Positions 35,898 through 45,855 of a stretch of DNA of 64,000 nt are shown here, piece after piece. The DNA is taken from NCBI GenBank assembly GCA_016706225.1, contig JADJKB010000015.1, forward strand, positions 1 to 64,000, read 5' to 3'. Origin of the DNA: Myxococcales bacterium (GTDB lineage: Bacteria; Myxococcota_A; Polyangia; Polyangiales; Polyangiaceae). Numbering within the stretch: position 1 is the stretch's first letter; the number at the start of each line of letters is the position of its first letter. Under the pieces are notes generated by a model. That model saw only the letters and a list, made by a program, of their open reading frames with translations, was not told the origin of the DNA and did no database searches. The position numbers and the translations under genes are program-made.

Positions 35898-38381
35898 ATG
35901 GCGCGGCGGATGACAAAACGCTTGGTTTTGGGTCTCGGGGTCTCGGCGTTTGCGCTCGCGCAAGCGTGCAGCTGCAGCGACGAAGGGGAGTCGGCGAGCA
36001 ACGTGCCGAGCAGCGGCGGAACCGGCGGCACCATCGGTAAGGACGCCAGTCAGGACACACTCATCTTCCCCGACGGCAACGGTGGTGAAGCCAGCACGAC
36101 CTGCCCGGGTGGATGCCCCGAAGGTCAGATCTGCATCAGCGGCTTCTGTGTCACCCAGACCGCTTGCAACGATGACGACGATTGCCAGAACGACACCTAC
36201 TGTGAGCCCGGAGTGGGCTGTGTTCCCTGGGGTACACCGCCCGGAAAGGATCACGATCCGAACTGCCAGGTCGGGCTGCCCCCGGGGAACTTCGCACCCT
36301 CCATCAAGTGTGAGTTCTCGACGGCCCCGGCGGGCGACCCATTCCCTTCACACCTCGACGTGCAGGCGACACCGGTGGTCGTGAACTTCAACAAACCCGG
36401 CCAAGGTGTGCCGAGCATCGTGGCGCCGTTCACCGCGACCGTGGCCAGTAACTACACCGAAGATCTCGGGGTCATCCGCGTGCTCCGGGGCGACGATTGC
36501 ACGCTCGAGGCAAACCTCGGCGGAGGCCAGGCGGGATACAGCGGCTACGTGGTGTCGTCCTCCGCGCTCGCGGTCGCCGATCTCGATGGCGACAGCGCCG
36601 CCGACATCGTCGCCAACGCCGCGGACGGACGCATGGTGGCGTTCACTCGCAAGGCAGGCGCGTGGAGTGTCTTGTGGCAGACCCCCGCTCCGGTCGCCGG
36701 TGCCTGCGACGGCGCGTCGCACCGCTGCCCGCTCGGTTGGGCTGGACCGAGCGTTCACGATCTCGACGACGATGGTGTGCCCGAGGTCATTCGCGAGGGC
36801 ACCGTCATCGACGGCAAGACCGGCGCCTTGAAGGGCGGTCCACCCGCCGGGTACGCGAGCCACAGCGTCGGCTTGAACCCGGTGCTCGCGGATCTGGACC
36901 AAGACCCCGCGATCGAACTGACAAACGGGCAGTACGTGTGGCAGTGGACCGCCGCGGGTTGGACGCAGGAGACCTACTTCAGCTCGACCGGTCCGGGCTT
37001 CGTGGCCGTGGCGGATTTCGGAGCGTACGGCGCAAGTCTTCCCGCCACCAACCCGGAGCTGGGTGTGGTGCGAGCGTCCAGCGTCGGCATCTACGCAATG
37101 GACGGCACGGTCGTGCTCGGTCCCATCGCGGTGCCGGGTGGCGGTGGTGGCGCGCCGACCATCGCCGACTACGACGGCGACGGTTTGCCAGAGCTCGGCG
37201 TGGCTGGTCAGGCGTTTCTCACCGTCTACGACATCGACTGTTCGGCAACACCCCGGCCCAACGGCAAGTGCGCCAACACCAACGGCTGCGACGACATCAA
37301 CGCAGTGGCCGGCGCGTGCCCCGCGGGCATTCTGTGGTCGCGCCGCACCCAGGACATCTCCAGCAACATCACCGGCTCGAGTGTGTTCGACTTCGAAGAC
37401 GACGGTAAGGCCGAGGTCGTCTACGCCGACGAGTGTTTCGTGCGGGTGTACGACGGCACGACCGGCAGGGTGCTCTTCAGCCAGTACCGCTCGAGCTGCA
37501 CCTGGTACGAAAACCCGGTGGTGGCGGATACGGACGGGAACTTCCGCGCCGATCTCGTGACCCCCTCGAACCTGGCGTGCTCGACCGCCGGCGCTGGCAT
37601 CGCGTGCAACGCGCCGCTGATCAACGGCGACGGCGTCGATGCGACCTTCGCCGGCTCCGGTTGCCAGGTGAACAAGGACTGCCCGAGCAACAAGTGTGAT
37701 CAAGGGTACTGCCGCTGCGCGACCACCGCGGAGTGTTGCAGCGCCGCGACCGATCCAGCCTGTACGGATCTGGGTTACAAGTGCGCGGCGCCGCCCGCGG
37801 GCCTGCCGGGTACGGGCAACACCTGTCGCGCGGCGCACCCGAAAGGTGTGCAAGGCATTCGGGTGTATCAAGACGCAACCGATCGCTGGGTGCGCTCGCG
37901 CACCATCTGGAACCAGCACGCCTACGCGGTCACCCACGTGAACGAAGACGGCACGGTGCCGAAGAGCAGCGCGTGGAAGAAGAACTGGCTCGATCCGACG
38001 CTCAACAACTTCCGTCAGAACGTGCCGGGCGACGCCAGCGGCCAGGACATCCCCGACGTCACCACCGGCATCGCGGGCTTCCAGTGTGGTTCGAGCGGAG
38101 CCCTCTTGTCCGCGCCGGTCTGCAACCGAGGCACGGCCCCGATCGGCACGGGAGTGAAGGTCGGTTTTTATGATGGCACGACCAAGGTGTGCGAGACCGC
38201 GACCACGAAGGCGCTCAATCCCGGTGAGTGCGAGACGGTGAGCTGCGTCTGGACTTCGCCTCCGACTGCGACGCCCACGGATGTGAAGGTCATCTCGGAC
38301 GACGACAGCAGCAAGACCGAGTGCAAAGAGAAGAACAACGAGGGCACAGTGCTGGACGTCAAATGCAAACCGCCCGCCTGA
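35898..38381 (+). CDS. large FG-GAP/VCBS-repeat surface lipoprotein
   Basis: 827 residues. A hydrophobic N-terminus ends at QAC (Cys about 24), then a Gly/Ser region and a Cys-rich segment (CPGGCPEGQICISGFCV, CNDDDDCQNDTYC). FG-GAP/integrin-like repeats with calcium-type D-x-D-x-D-G signatures are visible: LAVADLDGDSAADIV, VHDLDDDGVPEV, VLADLDQDPAIEL, PTIADYDGDGLPELG, SVFDFEDDGKAEVV, PVVADTDGNFRADLV. It is probably a beta-propeller adhesin. A further disulphide region (CQVNKDCPSNKCDQGYC) and beta domains follow. Secreted, surface-exposed; no enzyme motif seen. Confidence 0.82.
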   Translation: MARRMTKRLVLGLGVSAFALAQACSCSDEGESASNVPSSGGTGGTIGKDASQDTLIFPDGNGGEASTTCPGGCPEGQICISGFCVTQTACNDDDDCQNDTYCEPGVGCVPWGTPPGKDHDPNCQVGLPPGNFAPSIKCEFSTAPAGDPFPSHLDVQATPVVVNFNKPGQGVPSIVAPFTATVASNYTEDLGVIRVLRGDDCTLEANLGGGQAGYSGYVVSSSALAVADLDGDSAADIVANAADGRMVAFTRKAGAWSVLWQTPAPVAGACDGASHRCPLGWAGPSVHDLDDDGVPEVIREGTVIDGKTGALKGGPPAGYASHSVGLNPVLADLDQDPAIELTNGQYVWQWTAAGWTQETYFSSTGPGFVAVADFGAYGASLPATNPELGVVRASSVGIYAMDGTVVLGPIAVPGGGGGAPTIADYDGDGLPELGVAGQAFLTVYDIDCSATPRPNGKCANTNGCDDINAVAGACPAGILWSRRTQDISSNITGSSVFDFEDDGKAEVVYADECFVRVYDGTTGRVLFSQYRSSCTWYENPVVADTDGNFRADLVTPSNLACSTAGAGIACNAPLINGDGVDATFAGSGCQVNKDCPSNKCDQGYCRCATTAECCSAATDPACTDLGYKCAAPPAGLPGTGNTCRAAHPKGVQGIRVYQDATDRWVRSRTIWNQHAYAVTHVNEDGTVPKSSAWKKNWLDPTLNNFRQNVPGDASGQDIPDVTTGIAGFQCGSSGALLSAPVCNRGTAPIGTGVKVGFYDGTTKVCETATTKALNPGECETVSCVWTSPPTATPTDVKVISDDDSSKTECKEKNNEGTVLDVKCKPPA

Positions 38382-38420
38382 GCCATCGCCGCTGGTTCCG
38401 CGATCTGCTAGGAGAACGTC

Positions 38421-38882
38421 GTGCGAGCTCGACCTGCTGACCTGTGTGCGCTCTTGGCCGTTCCGTTGTTGTTCTTGGGCTGTGCCTCGGGCAAGCCGGG
38501 TGAAGCGTCGGGGCCGCATGGCGGGTGTCAGGCGGGTACGCTCCCCGCCGGGCACTGGGTCGGAGAGTGGCAGTCGTACGCACTGTCTCGACCCGACATG
38601 GTCCGCTCCGGCAACCTGGATCTGGTGGTCGCAGCGGGTGGGAACCTGACCGGCAGCACCGCTGAGGCGGACAACCCGGATACCGGCACGGTCACTGGCA
38701 CGGTCAAGGCGTCGGGTGAGTTCAGCGCCGACAGCGTCGTGTCGCGTGGCGCCTCGGAGAGCAAATACAAGCTGGTCGGCAACGTGACCTGCGAGGGCGC
38801 GGCGCTGGTTGGCGCCGGCATCACCACCTGGGGCGGCAGCGACAAGGGCAACCTGAAGTTCCGGCTCGAGCGCGCGGAGTGA
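38421..38882 (+). CDS. small lipoprotein
   Basis: 153 residues from GTG 38421. Lipobox FLGC (Cys 21), then a mature domain of beta strands (GHWVGEWQSYAL; GNLDLVVAAGGNLTGS; TVTGTVKASGEFSAD; SKYKLVGNV). Its pattern resembles small barrel or lipocalin-like lipoproteins, but I do not recognise it. It lies 39 bases after the FG-GAP gene and may be co-transcribed. Confidence 0.6.
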   Translation: MRARPADLCALLAVPLLFLGCASGKPGEASGPHGGCQAGTLPAGHWVGEWQSYALSRPDMVRSGNLDLVVAAGGNLTGSTAEADNPDTGTVTGTVKASGEFSADSVVSRGASESKYKLVGNVTCEGAALVGAGITTWGGSDKGNLKFRLERAE

Positions 38883-38906
38883 GTCGACTGCGCCGCTCGC
38901 CTGCGC

Positions 38907-40070
38907 TCACGGAAAGAGCGTAGTGAGTGCGGCGAGGGTCACGTCGTTCGGATTGGCCCCGTCCTGGTTCACGATGCTGACGATGGTGGTCTTCGAGTCC
39001 CGGAAGTGGAACGCCTGGGTGTGATACCCGTTGATGGAGCCGTCGTGCCCGTAGGCCTTGCCTGCGCCCGCGGTGACCGCCGCGTCCAGCATCAACAGGC
39101 CCAAGCCGTAGCTCGCAGGCGCTCCCGGGATGGGCACGCCGGTCTCCATCTGTGTCTGCTCCGCGGGGGCCAACACCTTGCCGGTCGCAAGCGCTTCAAT
39201 CCAGAGCGCCGTGTCCGCTGGCGTCGCAACGATGGCCCCGGCCGCCCAGGGTCCCGACGGGTCGACGGCGTTCGTCGAGTCCGACCCACCCGCGTCGAAG
39301 CCGGGTGCGAGTGGGTCGCCCACGGGCTCTTCCCCGTCGAAGAAGGTGTGTTTCAGCGCCTGCGGGCCGAGCAGCTCCGCGCGGATCTGCTCGGCGATGC
39401 CCTTGCCACCGAGCTTCTCCGCGATGATCCCGAGGCACACGTAGTTGGTGTTCGAGTACTTCCAGACCGAGCCCGGCGGATCGACGGCGCCGTGGCTCGC
39501 CGCCAGCTGCACCAGCTCGTCGGGTGTCCACTTCTTCTTCAGGTCAGCCAGAAAATTCGGGTCGGTGGTGTAGTTGAAAATGCCGCTCTGGTGGCTGAGC
39601 AACATCCGTACGCTGATCGCGTCGCCGTTGGGGACCCCGCTGATCCACTTGTCCAGGTGATCGTCGAGTGAGAGTTTTCCAGCTCCCACGAGCTTCATGA
39701 CCACCGCAGCAACGTAGGTCTTGGTGACGCTCCCGATGCGGAAGACCTCGTTGCCGGTGAGCCCCGACTCACCGCTCACGAAGGTCTCCTGCCCGCACTC
39801 GGGTGTCGTGACGGCAAGCGCCGCATCTCGACTGCCGGTCTTGGTGCGCGCGGCGTCGAGCGCGGCTTGGAGCTTGGTGTCTTGGGCGATGCAGGCTGCG
39901 CTCTTGCCCCCCGAGCCGGACGCGCCTCCGACCCCAGCGCTGCCTGCGAGCCCTCCGGTCCCCGTGCCACCCACTCCACCGGTCCCACCCCCGCCCGGAC
40001 CCGAGTCGTCGGAGCTCCCGCAAGCGGTCAGCAGGCTGAGCAACAAACAAGGCAACAACACACGCGGCAT
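38907..40070 (-). CDS. serine hydrolase of the beta-lactamase/PBP4b class-C type, lipoprotein
   Basis: 387 residues. Lipobox LTAC, Gly/Thr linker, then a class-C-type serine hydrolase domain. Motifs: SVTK (nucleophile Ser with Lys; RIGSVTKTYVAAVV) near 112-115, YSN near 205, and HDG near 339 (YGHDGSINGYH) as the third motif. This family includes DD-peptidases, esterases and beta-lactamases, so the substrate is unknown; antibiotic hydrolysis should not be assumed. Convergent with the 38421-38882 gene; 120 bases after it begins the uvrA stop on the same strand. Confidence 0.85.
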   Translation of the reverse strand: MPRVLLPCLLLSLLTACGSSDDSGPGGGGTGGVGGTGTGGLAGSAGVGGASGSGGKSAACIAQDTKLQAALDAARTKTGSRDAALAVTTPECGQETFVSGESGLTGNEVFRIGSVTKTYVAAVVMKLVGAGKLSLDDHLDKWISGVPNGDAISVRMLLSHQSGIFNYTTDPNFLADLKKKWTPDELVQLAASHGAVDPPGSVWKYSNTNYVCLGIIAEKLGGKGIAEQIRAELLGPQALKHTFFDGEEPVGDPLAPGFDAGGSDSTNAVDPSGPWAAGAIVATPADTALWIEALATGKVLAPAEQTQMETGVPIPGAPASYGLGLLMLDAAVTAGAGKAYGHDGSINGYHTQAFHFRDSKTTIVSIVNQDGANPNDVTLAALTTLFP

Positions 40071-40190
40071 GCCGACAGGTTTCCCGTGTGCGGCAAGGGT
40101 GTCAACGGAGTTGGGTTCGCGTCGGAGCCCGCGCTCGAAGAGGCTGTCAAGCCCGCGCAGCCGCTCGCGCTGCTTGCGCGACCGAAACCC

Positions 40191-43013
40191 TCAACCGAGC
40201 ACGCCGCGCAGGTATTTGCCCGTGTCCGATGCCTTCATCTTGGCGACCTGTTCCGGAGTGCCCTGCGCCACCAGCTTGCCGCCGCCGGGGCCGCCCTCCG
40301 GGCCCAGGTCGATGACGTGATCTGCGGTCTTGATCACATCCAGGTTGTGCTCGATGACCACCACACTGTTGCCCGCGTCGACCAACCGCGACAGCACGCC
40401 GAGCAGCTTCTTCACGTCGTCGAAGTGCAGCCCCGTCGTCGGTTCATCTAGGATGTACAGCGTCTTGCCGGTCGCACGCCGCGACAGCTCCCGCGCGAGC
40501 TTGATGCGCTGCGCCTCTCCGCCCGACAGCGTCGGCGAAGGCTGGCCCAGATGCAGGTAATCGACGCCGACCTCGGCCAGCAGCTTCAGCGGGTCTCGAA
40601 CCTTCGGGTGCGCCGCAAACAGCTCGATGGCCTCGCTCACCGTCAGCTCGAGCACGTCGGCGATGCTCTTGCCCTTGTAGCGCACCGCGAGCGTCGCCTG
40701 ATTGAAGCGCCGCCCCTCGCACTCTTCGCACTTCACGAACACGTCGGCGAGAAAGTGCATCTCGATCTGGCGCACGCCGTCGCCCTCACACGCCTCGCAC
40801 CGCCCGCCCTTGACGTTGAACGAAAAACGTCCGGGCTCGAAGCCGTGCATTCGCGCCTCGGGTAACGCGGCGAAGAACGAGCGGATCTCGTCGAACACCT
40901 TGATGTAGGTCGCCGGGTTGCTGCGCGGTGTGCGCCCGATGGGGTGCTGATCGATGTCGATGACCTTGTCGAGCTGATTGATGCCTTCCAGCGCGCGGAA
41001 CGCTCCGGGTTTGTGCTCGGCGCCGTGCAGCTTCTCGGCCAGGGCCGGGTACAAGATGTCGGTGACCAGTGTGCTCTTGCCGGCACCACTCACTCCGGTG
41101 ACGCAGGTCATCACACCCAGCGGGAAGCTGACGTCGAGCTGTTTCAAGTTGTTGGCCGCAGCCCCTCGCAGCACGAGCTGCCCGGTCGGCTGCCGCCGTT
41201 TCTTCGGAACCTCGATGCGTGCACGCCCGGCCATGTACGCGCCGGTCAGCGAGCGCCGGCTCTTCTCCAGAGCCTTGGGGCTGCCTGCGAACACGACCTC
41301 GCCACCGTTCACCCCGGCACCGGGGCCGAAATCGATCACGTGATCGGCGGCGCGGATCGTGTCTTCGTCGTGCTCGACGACCACCACCGTGTTGCCGATG
41401 TCGCGCAAGCGCTCGAGCGTGTCGAGCAGCCGGCGGTTGTCGCGCTGATGCAGGCCGATGCTCGGTTCGTCCAGGATGTAGATCACTCCCGTCAGGTCGC
41501 TGCCGACCTGGCTGGCCAGGCGAATGCGCTGCGACTCCCCGCCCGAGAGCGTGGGGCCGGCGCGGTCGAGCGACAGATAACCGAGCCCGACCGAGGCCAG
41601 AAATCCCAAACGGCTGCGGATCTCCTTGAGCACCTCGGCGGCGATCTCGGCGCTGGCCCCTCTGAGCGCGAGTTTGTCGAAGAAAGCCACAGCGTCCGTG
41701 ACCGTCAGCGCCGACAGCTCGACGATGCTGCGCCCGGTGAGCTTCACCGCGGCGCTCTCGACCCTGAGCCGCGTGCCGTTGCAGGTGTGGCACTCGGCGT
41801 CTCCCATGAACTGCGCGTACCAGCGCTTCGACCAATCACTCTGGGTGGTCGAGAAGCGCCGCATCATGCGCGGGATCACACCCTCCCAGGTGACGTCCAG
41901 GCTGCCCTTGCCGGATTTGCTCTTCCACGCCGCGCGGTACTTGGTCTCGCCCGTACCGAACAGGATCGCCTGCCGATGTCTGGCGCTCAGCTTCTTCCAG
42001 GGTGTGTCCACCGGCACGCCCATCAACTTCAAGATCTGACCGATGAAGCCGTGCACCCAGCCGATCTTCTTCGACGCCCCGGCACCCCAGGGCACCACGG
42101 CACCTTCGTCGACGCTCTTGTTCTCATCGGGCACGATTCGCGCTGGATCGATCGCAACCCGCGTCCCGAGGCCGTTGCAGTCTGGGCACATGCCTTGGGG
42201 GCTGTTGAAGCTGAAGGCGGGCGGGCTCAGCTCGGGGAACGAGATGTCGCAGTGGGTACAGGCAGCCTTCTCCGAGAAGGACTGGTCACCGCCCGGCAGC
42301 ATCGCGAGGAGTGAGCCGCCGCCGGCGCGCAGCGCCTGTTCGACGGAGCCCGTCAGCCGGCCTTGCAGGCCGGGGCCCACGACCAGGCGATCGATCACCG
42401 CCTCGACGTGGTGTTTCTTGCGCTTGGCGAGCGCAGCCAAGCCTTCGCTCTCGACGATTTTCCCATCGACCCGCAGGCGCACGTAACCGAGTCGCCGCGC
42501 GTCCTCCAGCAGCTCTCGGTGTTCCCCTTTGCGATTCACGAGCAAGGGCGCGAGCAGCACGACGCGCGTGCCCTTGGGGTGCCCAAGCAGCGTCTTGGCA
42601 ATGCGTTCGGGGGTCTGCGCCGTGACCGTCGCTCCGCAGCGGTGGCAGTGCTGAACGCCCACCCGGGCAAACAGCACCCGCAGGTAGTCCGAGATCTCGG
42701 TGATGGTGCCGACCGTGGAGCGCGGGTTCGTGTTGGTGGTCTTCTGCTCGATGCTGACCGCGGGAGACAGCCCGCGGATCGAGTCGAAGCGTGGTTTCTC
42801 CAGGCGCCCCAGAAACTGGCGTGCGTACGCCGAGAGCGACTCGACGTAACGACGCTGTCCTTCGGCGTACAAGGTGTCGAAGGCGAGGCTCGATTTGCCG
42901 GAGCCGGAGACGCCGGTCAAGACGACCAGCTTCTTCTTCGGAATGGCGACGTCGACGTGCTTGAGGTTGTGCTCCCGCGCACCAGTGATCTGGATGTGAT
43001 CGAGCTCCGCCAT
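40191..43013 (-). CDS. uvrA: excinuclease ABC subunit A
   Basis: 940 residues, the usual length. Damage-sensing ATPase of nucleotide excision repair. Two ABC modules: Walker A GVSGSGKSS (about 32-40) and GVSGAGKST (about 640); signatures LSGGESQRIRLA and LSGGEAQRIKLA. Zinc-binding regions: CTHC with CPDC (insertion domain) and CEAC with CEEC (C-terminal). The ATG at 43013 gives MAELDHIQITGAREHNL, the standard UvrA N-terminus; the frame extends upstream only within cysH. It follows cysH by four bases and may be co-transcribed with it. Confidence 0.97.
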   Translation of the reverse strand: MAELDHIQITGAREHNLKHVDVAIPKKKLVVLTGVSGSGKSSLAFDTLYAEGQRRYVESLSAYARQFLGRLEKPRFDSIRGLSPAVSIEQKTTNTNPRSTVGTITEISDYLRVLFARVGVQHCHRCGATVTAQTPERIAKTLLGHPKGTRVVLLAPLLVNRKGEHRELLEDARRLGYVRLRVDGKIVESEGLAALAKRKKHHVEAVIDRLVVGPGLQGRLTGSVEQALRAGGGSLLAMLPGGDQSFSEKAACTHCDISFPELSPPAFSFNSPQGMCPDCNGLGTRVAIDPARIVPDENKSVDEGAVVPWGAGASKKIGWVHGFIGQILKLMGVPVDTPWKKLSARHRQAILFGTGETKYRAAWKSKSGKGSLDVTWEGVIPRMMRRFSTTQSDWSKRWYAQFMGDAECHTCNGTRLRVESAAVKLTGRSIVELSALTVTDAVAFFDKLALRGASAEIAAEVLKEIRSRLGFLASVGLGYLSLDRAGPTLSGGESQRIRLASQVGSDLTGVIYILDEPSIGLHQRDNRRLLDTLERLRDIGNTVVVVEHDEDTIRAADHVIDFGPGAGVNGGEVVFAGSPKALEKSRRSLTGAYMAGRARIEVPKKRRQPTGQLVLRGAAANNLKQLDVSFPLGVMTCVTGVSGAGKSTLVTDILYPALAEKLHGAEHKPGAFRALEGINQLDKVIDIDQHPIGRTPRSNPATYIKVFDEIRSFFAALPEARMHGFEPGRFSFNVKGGRCEACEGDGVRQIEMHFLADVFVKCEECEGRRFNQATLAVRYKGKSIADVLELTVSEAIELFAAHPKVRDPLKLLAEVGVDYLHLGQPSPTLSGGEAQRIKLARELSRRATGKTLYILDEPTTGLHFDDVKKLLGVLSRLVDAGNSVVVIEHNLDVIKTADHVIDLGPEGGPGGGKLVAQGTPEQVAKMKASDTGKYLRGVLG

Positions 43014-43017
43014 CTTC

Positions 43018-43731
43018 TCAGCGCTTGCCCGAGTGAAGCCCGCACTCTTTGTCGTTCGCGCGCTCCCACCACCAGCGCCCTTCGCGCTCGTGCTGACCGG
43101 GCAAGATGGCGCGGGTGCAGGGCTCACATCCGATGCTGGTCATGCCCTTCTCGTGCAGCTCGTTGTAGGGGACCTCGAAGCCGTGAATGCTCGCCCACAC
43201 GTAGTCGAGGGTCACTTCCGCCAGCGGGTTGTACTTCACCAGCTTGTGTCCGCCCTTGCCCACGAACGTCGGATCGTGCTGCACGATGGGCACCTCGGCT
43301 CGGGTTGGGCTCTGATCCCGACGCTGGCCGGTGAGCCACGCGCTCAAGGTTGCCAGGTGCTGCTTCAGCGGCTCGACCTTGCGCAGGTTGCAGCACTCGG
43401 TGTGGCCGTCTTCGTAGAACGAGAACAGGCCCTTCCGGCGCACCAGCTCCTGAACCTTTGCTCCGTCCGGCAGGCAATACTCGATGCGGATGCCGTAGTG
43501 CTTCTCGACCCGCCCGAAGAAGCGCTGGGTCTCCGGGTGTAGGCGGCCGGTCTCCAGGGAAAACACCCGAAAAGGCAGCTCGCTCTGCCGGGCCAGCTCG
43601 ATCAGGAGCACGTCTTCGGCGCCGCTGAAGCTGATGCCCAGGTCGGCTCCGTGCTCGGTCAACGCGCGCCGCACGATGGCGCCCGGCGCGGCACCGGCGA
43701 GGCTCTCGGCCAAGGCTTCGACGTCCAGCAT
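43018..43731 (-). CDS. cysH: adenylyl-sulphate reductase (CysH-type)
   Basis: 237 residues. Reduces APS (or PAPS) to sulphite in assimilatory sulphate reduction. The PP-loop is SGAED (about 35-39) with the adenylate-binding FSLETGRLHPET region. Two Cys pairs, HTECCNL near 131-132 and CEPC near 214-217, are the [4Fe-4S] ligands typical of APS-reducing enzymes. The catalytic Cys is in the C-terminal KECGLH motif. The iron-sulphur ligands favour APS over PAPS. It is divergent from the hybrid kinase gene, with about 100 bases between. Confidence 0.92.
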   Translation of the reverse strand: MLDVEALAESLAGAAPGAIVRRALTEHGADLGISFSGAEDVLLIELARQSELPFRVFSLETGRLHPETQRFFGRVEKHYGIRIEYCLPDGAKVQELVRRKGLFSFYEDGHTECCNLRKVEPLKQHLATLSAWLTGQRRDQSPTRAEVPIVQHDPTFVGKGGHKLVKYNPLAEVTLDYVWASIHGFEVPYNELHEKGMTSIGCEPCTRAILPGQHEREGRWWWERANDKECGLHSGKR

Positions 43732-43828
43732 TCGGTCGGTCGATCCGTAGCACTCCGGGGCGGCTGTCGCGAGCGGGCTGTATCACCGACAAAGCTCGGT
43801 TACTCTCGGCTGGGAGGGGTCTGGAACG

Positions 43829-45802
43829 ATGGAGAAGACGGAGGCGGGGGTGACGGCGCAGATCCGGGAGCTCGAAGAGCGGGTACGCCGCCTCGAGGCC
43901 CGGCGCATCGCGCTCGAGACCGAGATCGCGACCACCCGCTTCTCCGAGCAGTCCTTCAGCTCGATCTTGGACACCGTCCCAGACTTCGTCGTGAAGCTGA
44001 GCCCCGACGGAATCATTCACTTCGCGAACCGCATCGCCCCCGGACTCACCCGGTCTCAGGTCATCGGGGCGAGCATGTACGATTTCCTCGCGCCCGAGTT
44101 CGTCGAGGTCGCCCGGGAGTGCATCGAGCGTGTGGTTCGGAGTGGGACGCCCGGCGTCTACGAAAGCGTGGGGGTTGGACCCCACGGCAAAGCAGCTCGC
44201 TACTTCACGCGCGTCGGGCCCCTGACCCGAGGCAGTGAGGTCGAGTCGCTGGTGCTGGTCGCGACCGACGTCACGGAGCTGCTGGAGGCCCAGGCGCGCC
44301 TCAGCGAAAGCCGAGAGAAGCTCGAGCTGGCGATCGCCGCGTCCGGCGTCGGACTCTGGAGCTGGCAGCTCGACAGCGACACACACGCCTGGGATCCAAC
44401 GACCCTCTCCCTGTTCGGGATCGGTGAAGCGCCCGGGAACACGAGCGCACTGCTCGAGCTGGTGCACCCAGACGATCGAGCTCGGCTGGAGGCCTGCGCC
44501 AGGATGGTGCGCGAGACAGGACACTACGAGGACGTGGAGTACCGGGTGGTCCGCCCGGACGGTGAGCTCCGCTGGCTGATGTGTAAGGGCCGCGCAGAGC
44601 TCGACAGCGCGGGTCGTGCGGTGCGTCTGGCGGGGGGCATGGTCGACGTTACCGAACGCCACGCACTGCAGGAGCAGCTCTTGCAGGCGCAGAAGATGGA
44701 AGCGGTGGGGCAGCTGGCCGCAGGCATTGCCCACAACTTCAACAACATGTTGACCGTGATGCTCTCGAGCATGGAGCTTGCGGCTGAAAAGAGCGGAGAC
44801 GAGGTGGCCAGCGTGCTCGAGAGTGGCAGGCACTCGGCGCAGATGGCCGCCAAGATCGTGCGTCAGTTGATGGTCTTTTCCGCCAAGCCGCGCCACGCCT
44901 CGCGCGAGGTCGAAGATCTGGCGAGCATCGTACAACGCACCGTGGAAATGAGCCGCACGACCTTCGGCCACGAGGTCGCCATCACGGTCAGCCTCGCCTC
45001 GGATCTCCCCCCCGTACGTTGCGACGCGGGGCAAATCGAGCAAGCGTTGCTCAACGTGCTGATCAATGCTCGTGATGCGTTCGACGGGCGCGAGAGCGGC
45101 TCGGCCGAGATCCGCGTCAGCGTGGACCGGGTCCGCGGCGCGGGCGAGTCCGGCTCCGAGGCCCGAATCAAGATCGAAGACAACGGTTGCGGCATGCCAG
45201 ACGAGGTGCAGCGACGAGCGTTCGAGCCCTTCTTCACGACGAAGGAGCTCGGACGGGGAACCGGACTCGGACTGGCTACCACCTACGCCATCTTGCGCGA
45301 GCACGGCGGCCGGGTCGCCTGTCGCTCGACCGAAGGGGTGGGGACGCGCATCGAGCTATTTTTGCCATCCCAGTCGGCGACCGAGCAACCGCCAAACAAA
45401 CCGGTCGCGCCGGAGCGCTGTGGCGGTCGTGGTGAGTGTGTGCTCGTCGTGGACGACGAGTCGATGATCCGTCGGTTGCTCTCGGCGCTGCTCAGTGATG
45501 CGGGCTACGTGGTCGAGACCGCCGCGGACGGTATCGACGCCATCGAACGGGTGCGCGAGGACGTGAACCGCTACGCGGTCGTGCTGCTCGATCAATCCAT
45601 GCCGCGCCTCGCGGGACGCGCAGCGCTGCGTGCGATTCGGGCCCTCAGCCCGAGCATGAAGGTGATCTGTTTCAGCGGCTTCCCCTCCGCCCTCGAAGGC
45701 GCGGACGCCGTGCTCGAGAAACCGGTCGCGGCGGAGGTGCTGCTCGACACCCTGCGGGCGGTCATCGACGAACGAGTGGGATTTCGACGCAGCGACTCTT
45801 GA
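43829..45802 (+). CDS. hybrid PAS-sensor histidine kinase with receiver
   Basis: 657 residues, no membrane helices. A short coiled coil precedes PAS domain 1 (about 42-150) and PAS domain 2 (about 165-285; DGELRWLMCKGRAEL). The HisKA box has AGIAHNFNNML (phospho-His near 297); the HATPase has NVLINARDAF, DNGCGMPDEV and GTGLGLATTYAI. A receiver fills the C-terminus: VVDDES near 540, acceptor Asp in LLDQSMPRL, Lys in LEKPV. The Asn-Phe in the H-box (HNFNN) is typical of soluble hybrid kinases. PAS ligand unknown. It stands alone, so the partner regulator is elsewhere. Confidence 0.9.
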   Translation: MEKTEAGVTAQIRELEERVRRLEARRIALETEIATTRFSEQSFSSILDTVPDFVVKLSPDGIIHFANRIAPGLTRSQVIGASMYDFLAPEFVEVARECIERVVRSGTPGVYESVGVGPHGKAARYFTRVGPLTRGSEVESLVLVATDVTELLEAQARLSESREKLELAIAASGVGLWSWQLDSDTHAWDPTTLSLFGIGEAPGNTSALLELVHPDDRARLEACARMVRETGHYEDVEYRVVRPDGELRWLMCKGRAELDSAGRAVRLAGGMVDVTERHALQEQLLQAQKMEAVGQLAAGIAHNFNNMLTVMLSSMELAAEKSGDEVASVLESGRHSAQMAAKIVRQLMVFSAKPRHASREVEDLASIVQRTVEMSRTTFGHEVAITVSLASDLPPVRCDAGQIEQALLNVLINARDAFDGRESGSAEIRVSVDRVRGAGESGSEARIKIEDNGCGMPDEVQRRAFEPFFTTKELGRGTGLGLATTYAILREHGGRVACRSTEGVGTRIELFLPSQSATEQPPNKPVAPERCGGRGECVLVVDDESMIRRLLSALLSDAGYVVETAADGIDAIERVREDVNRYAVVLLDQSMPRLAGRAALRAIRALSPSMKVICFSGFPSALEGADAVLEKPVAAEVLLDTLRAVIDERVGFRRSDS

Positions 45803-45838
45803 CCGCCGCGAGACCGACTGTATACTGTTCGCATACAG
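45799..45838 (+). promoter_or_regulatory. GntR-gene promoter with overlapping operator
   Basis: TTGACC (45799-45804), 16-base spacer, TATACT (45821-45826) is a good sigma-70-type promoter. CTGTATAC (45818-45825) and GCATACAG (45831-45838) are an eight-base inverted repeat with one mismatch and a five-base centre, covering the -10. A second direct copy GCATACA follows at 45838-45844. YtrA-type GntR regulators bind such palindromes, so autorepression is likely. Binding is inferred. Confidence 0.6.
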
Positions 45839-45855
45839 CATACAATCGGAGCTAA

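Noticed and set aside
36348..38555. 735-codon minus-strand frame opposite the FG-GAP protein
   Set aside because: Shadow of the D-x-D-x-D-G repeats; the plus strand is clearly coding.
43124..45304. 726-codon minus-strand frame
   Set aside because: Covers the histidine kinase in antisense and runs out of frame into cysH; no recognisable domain.
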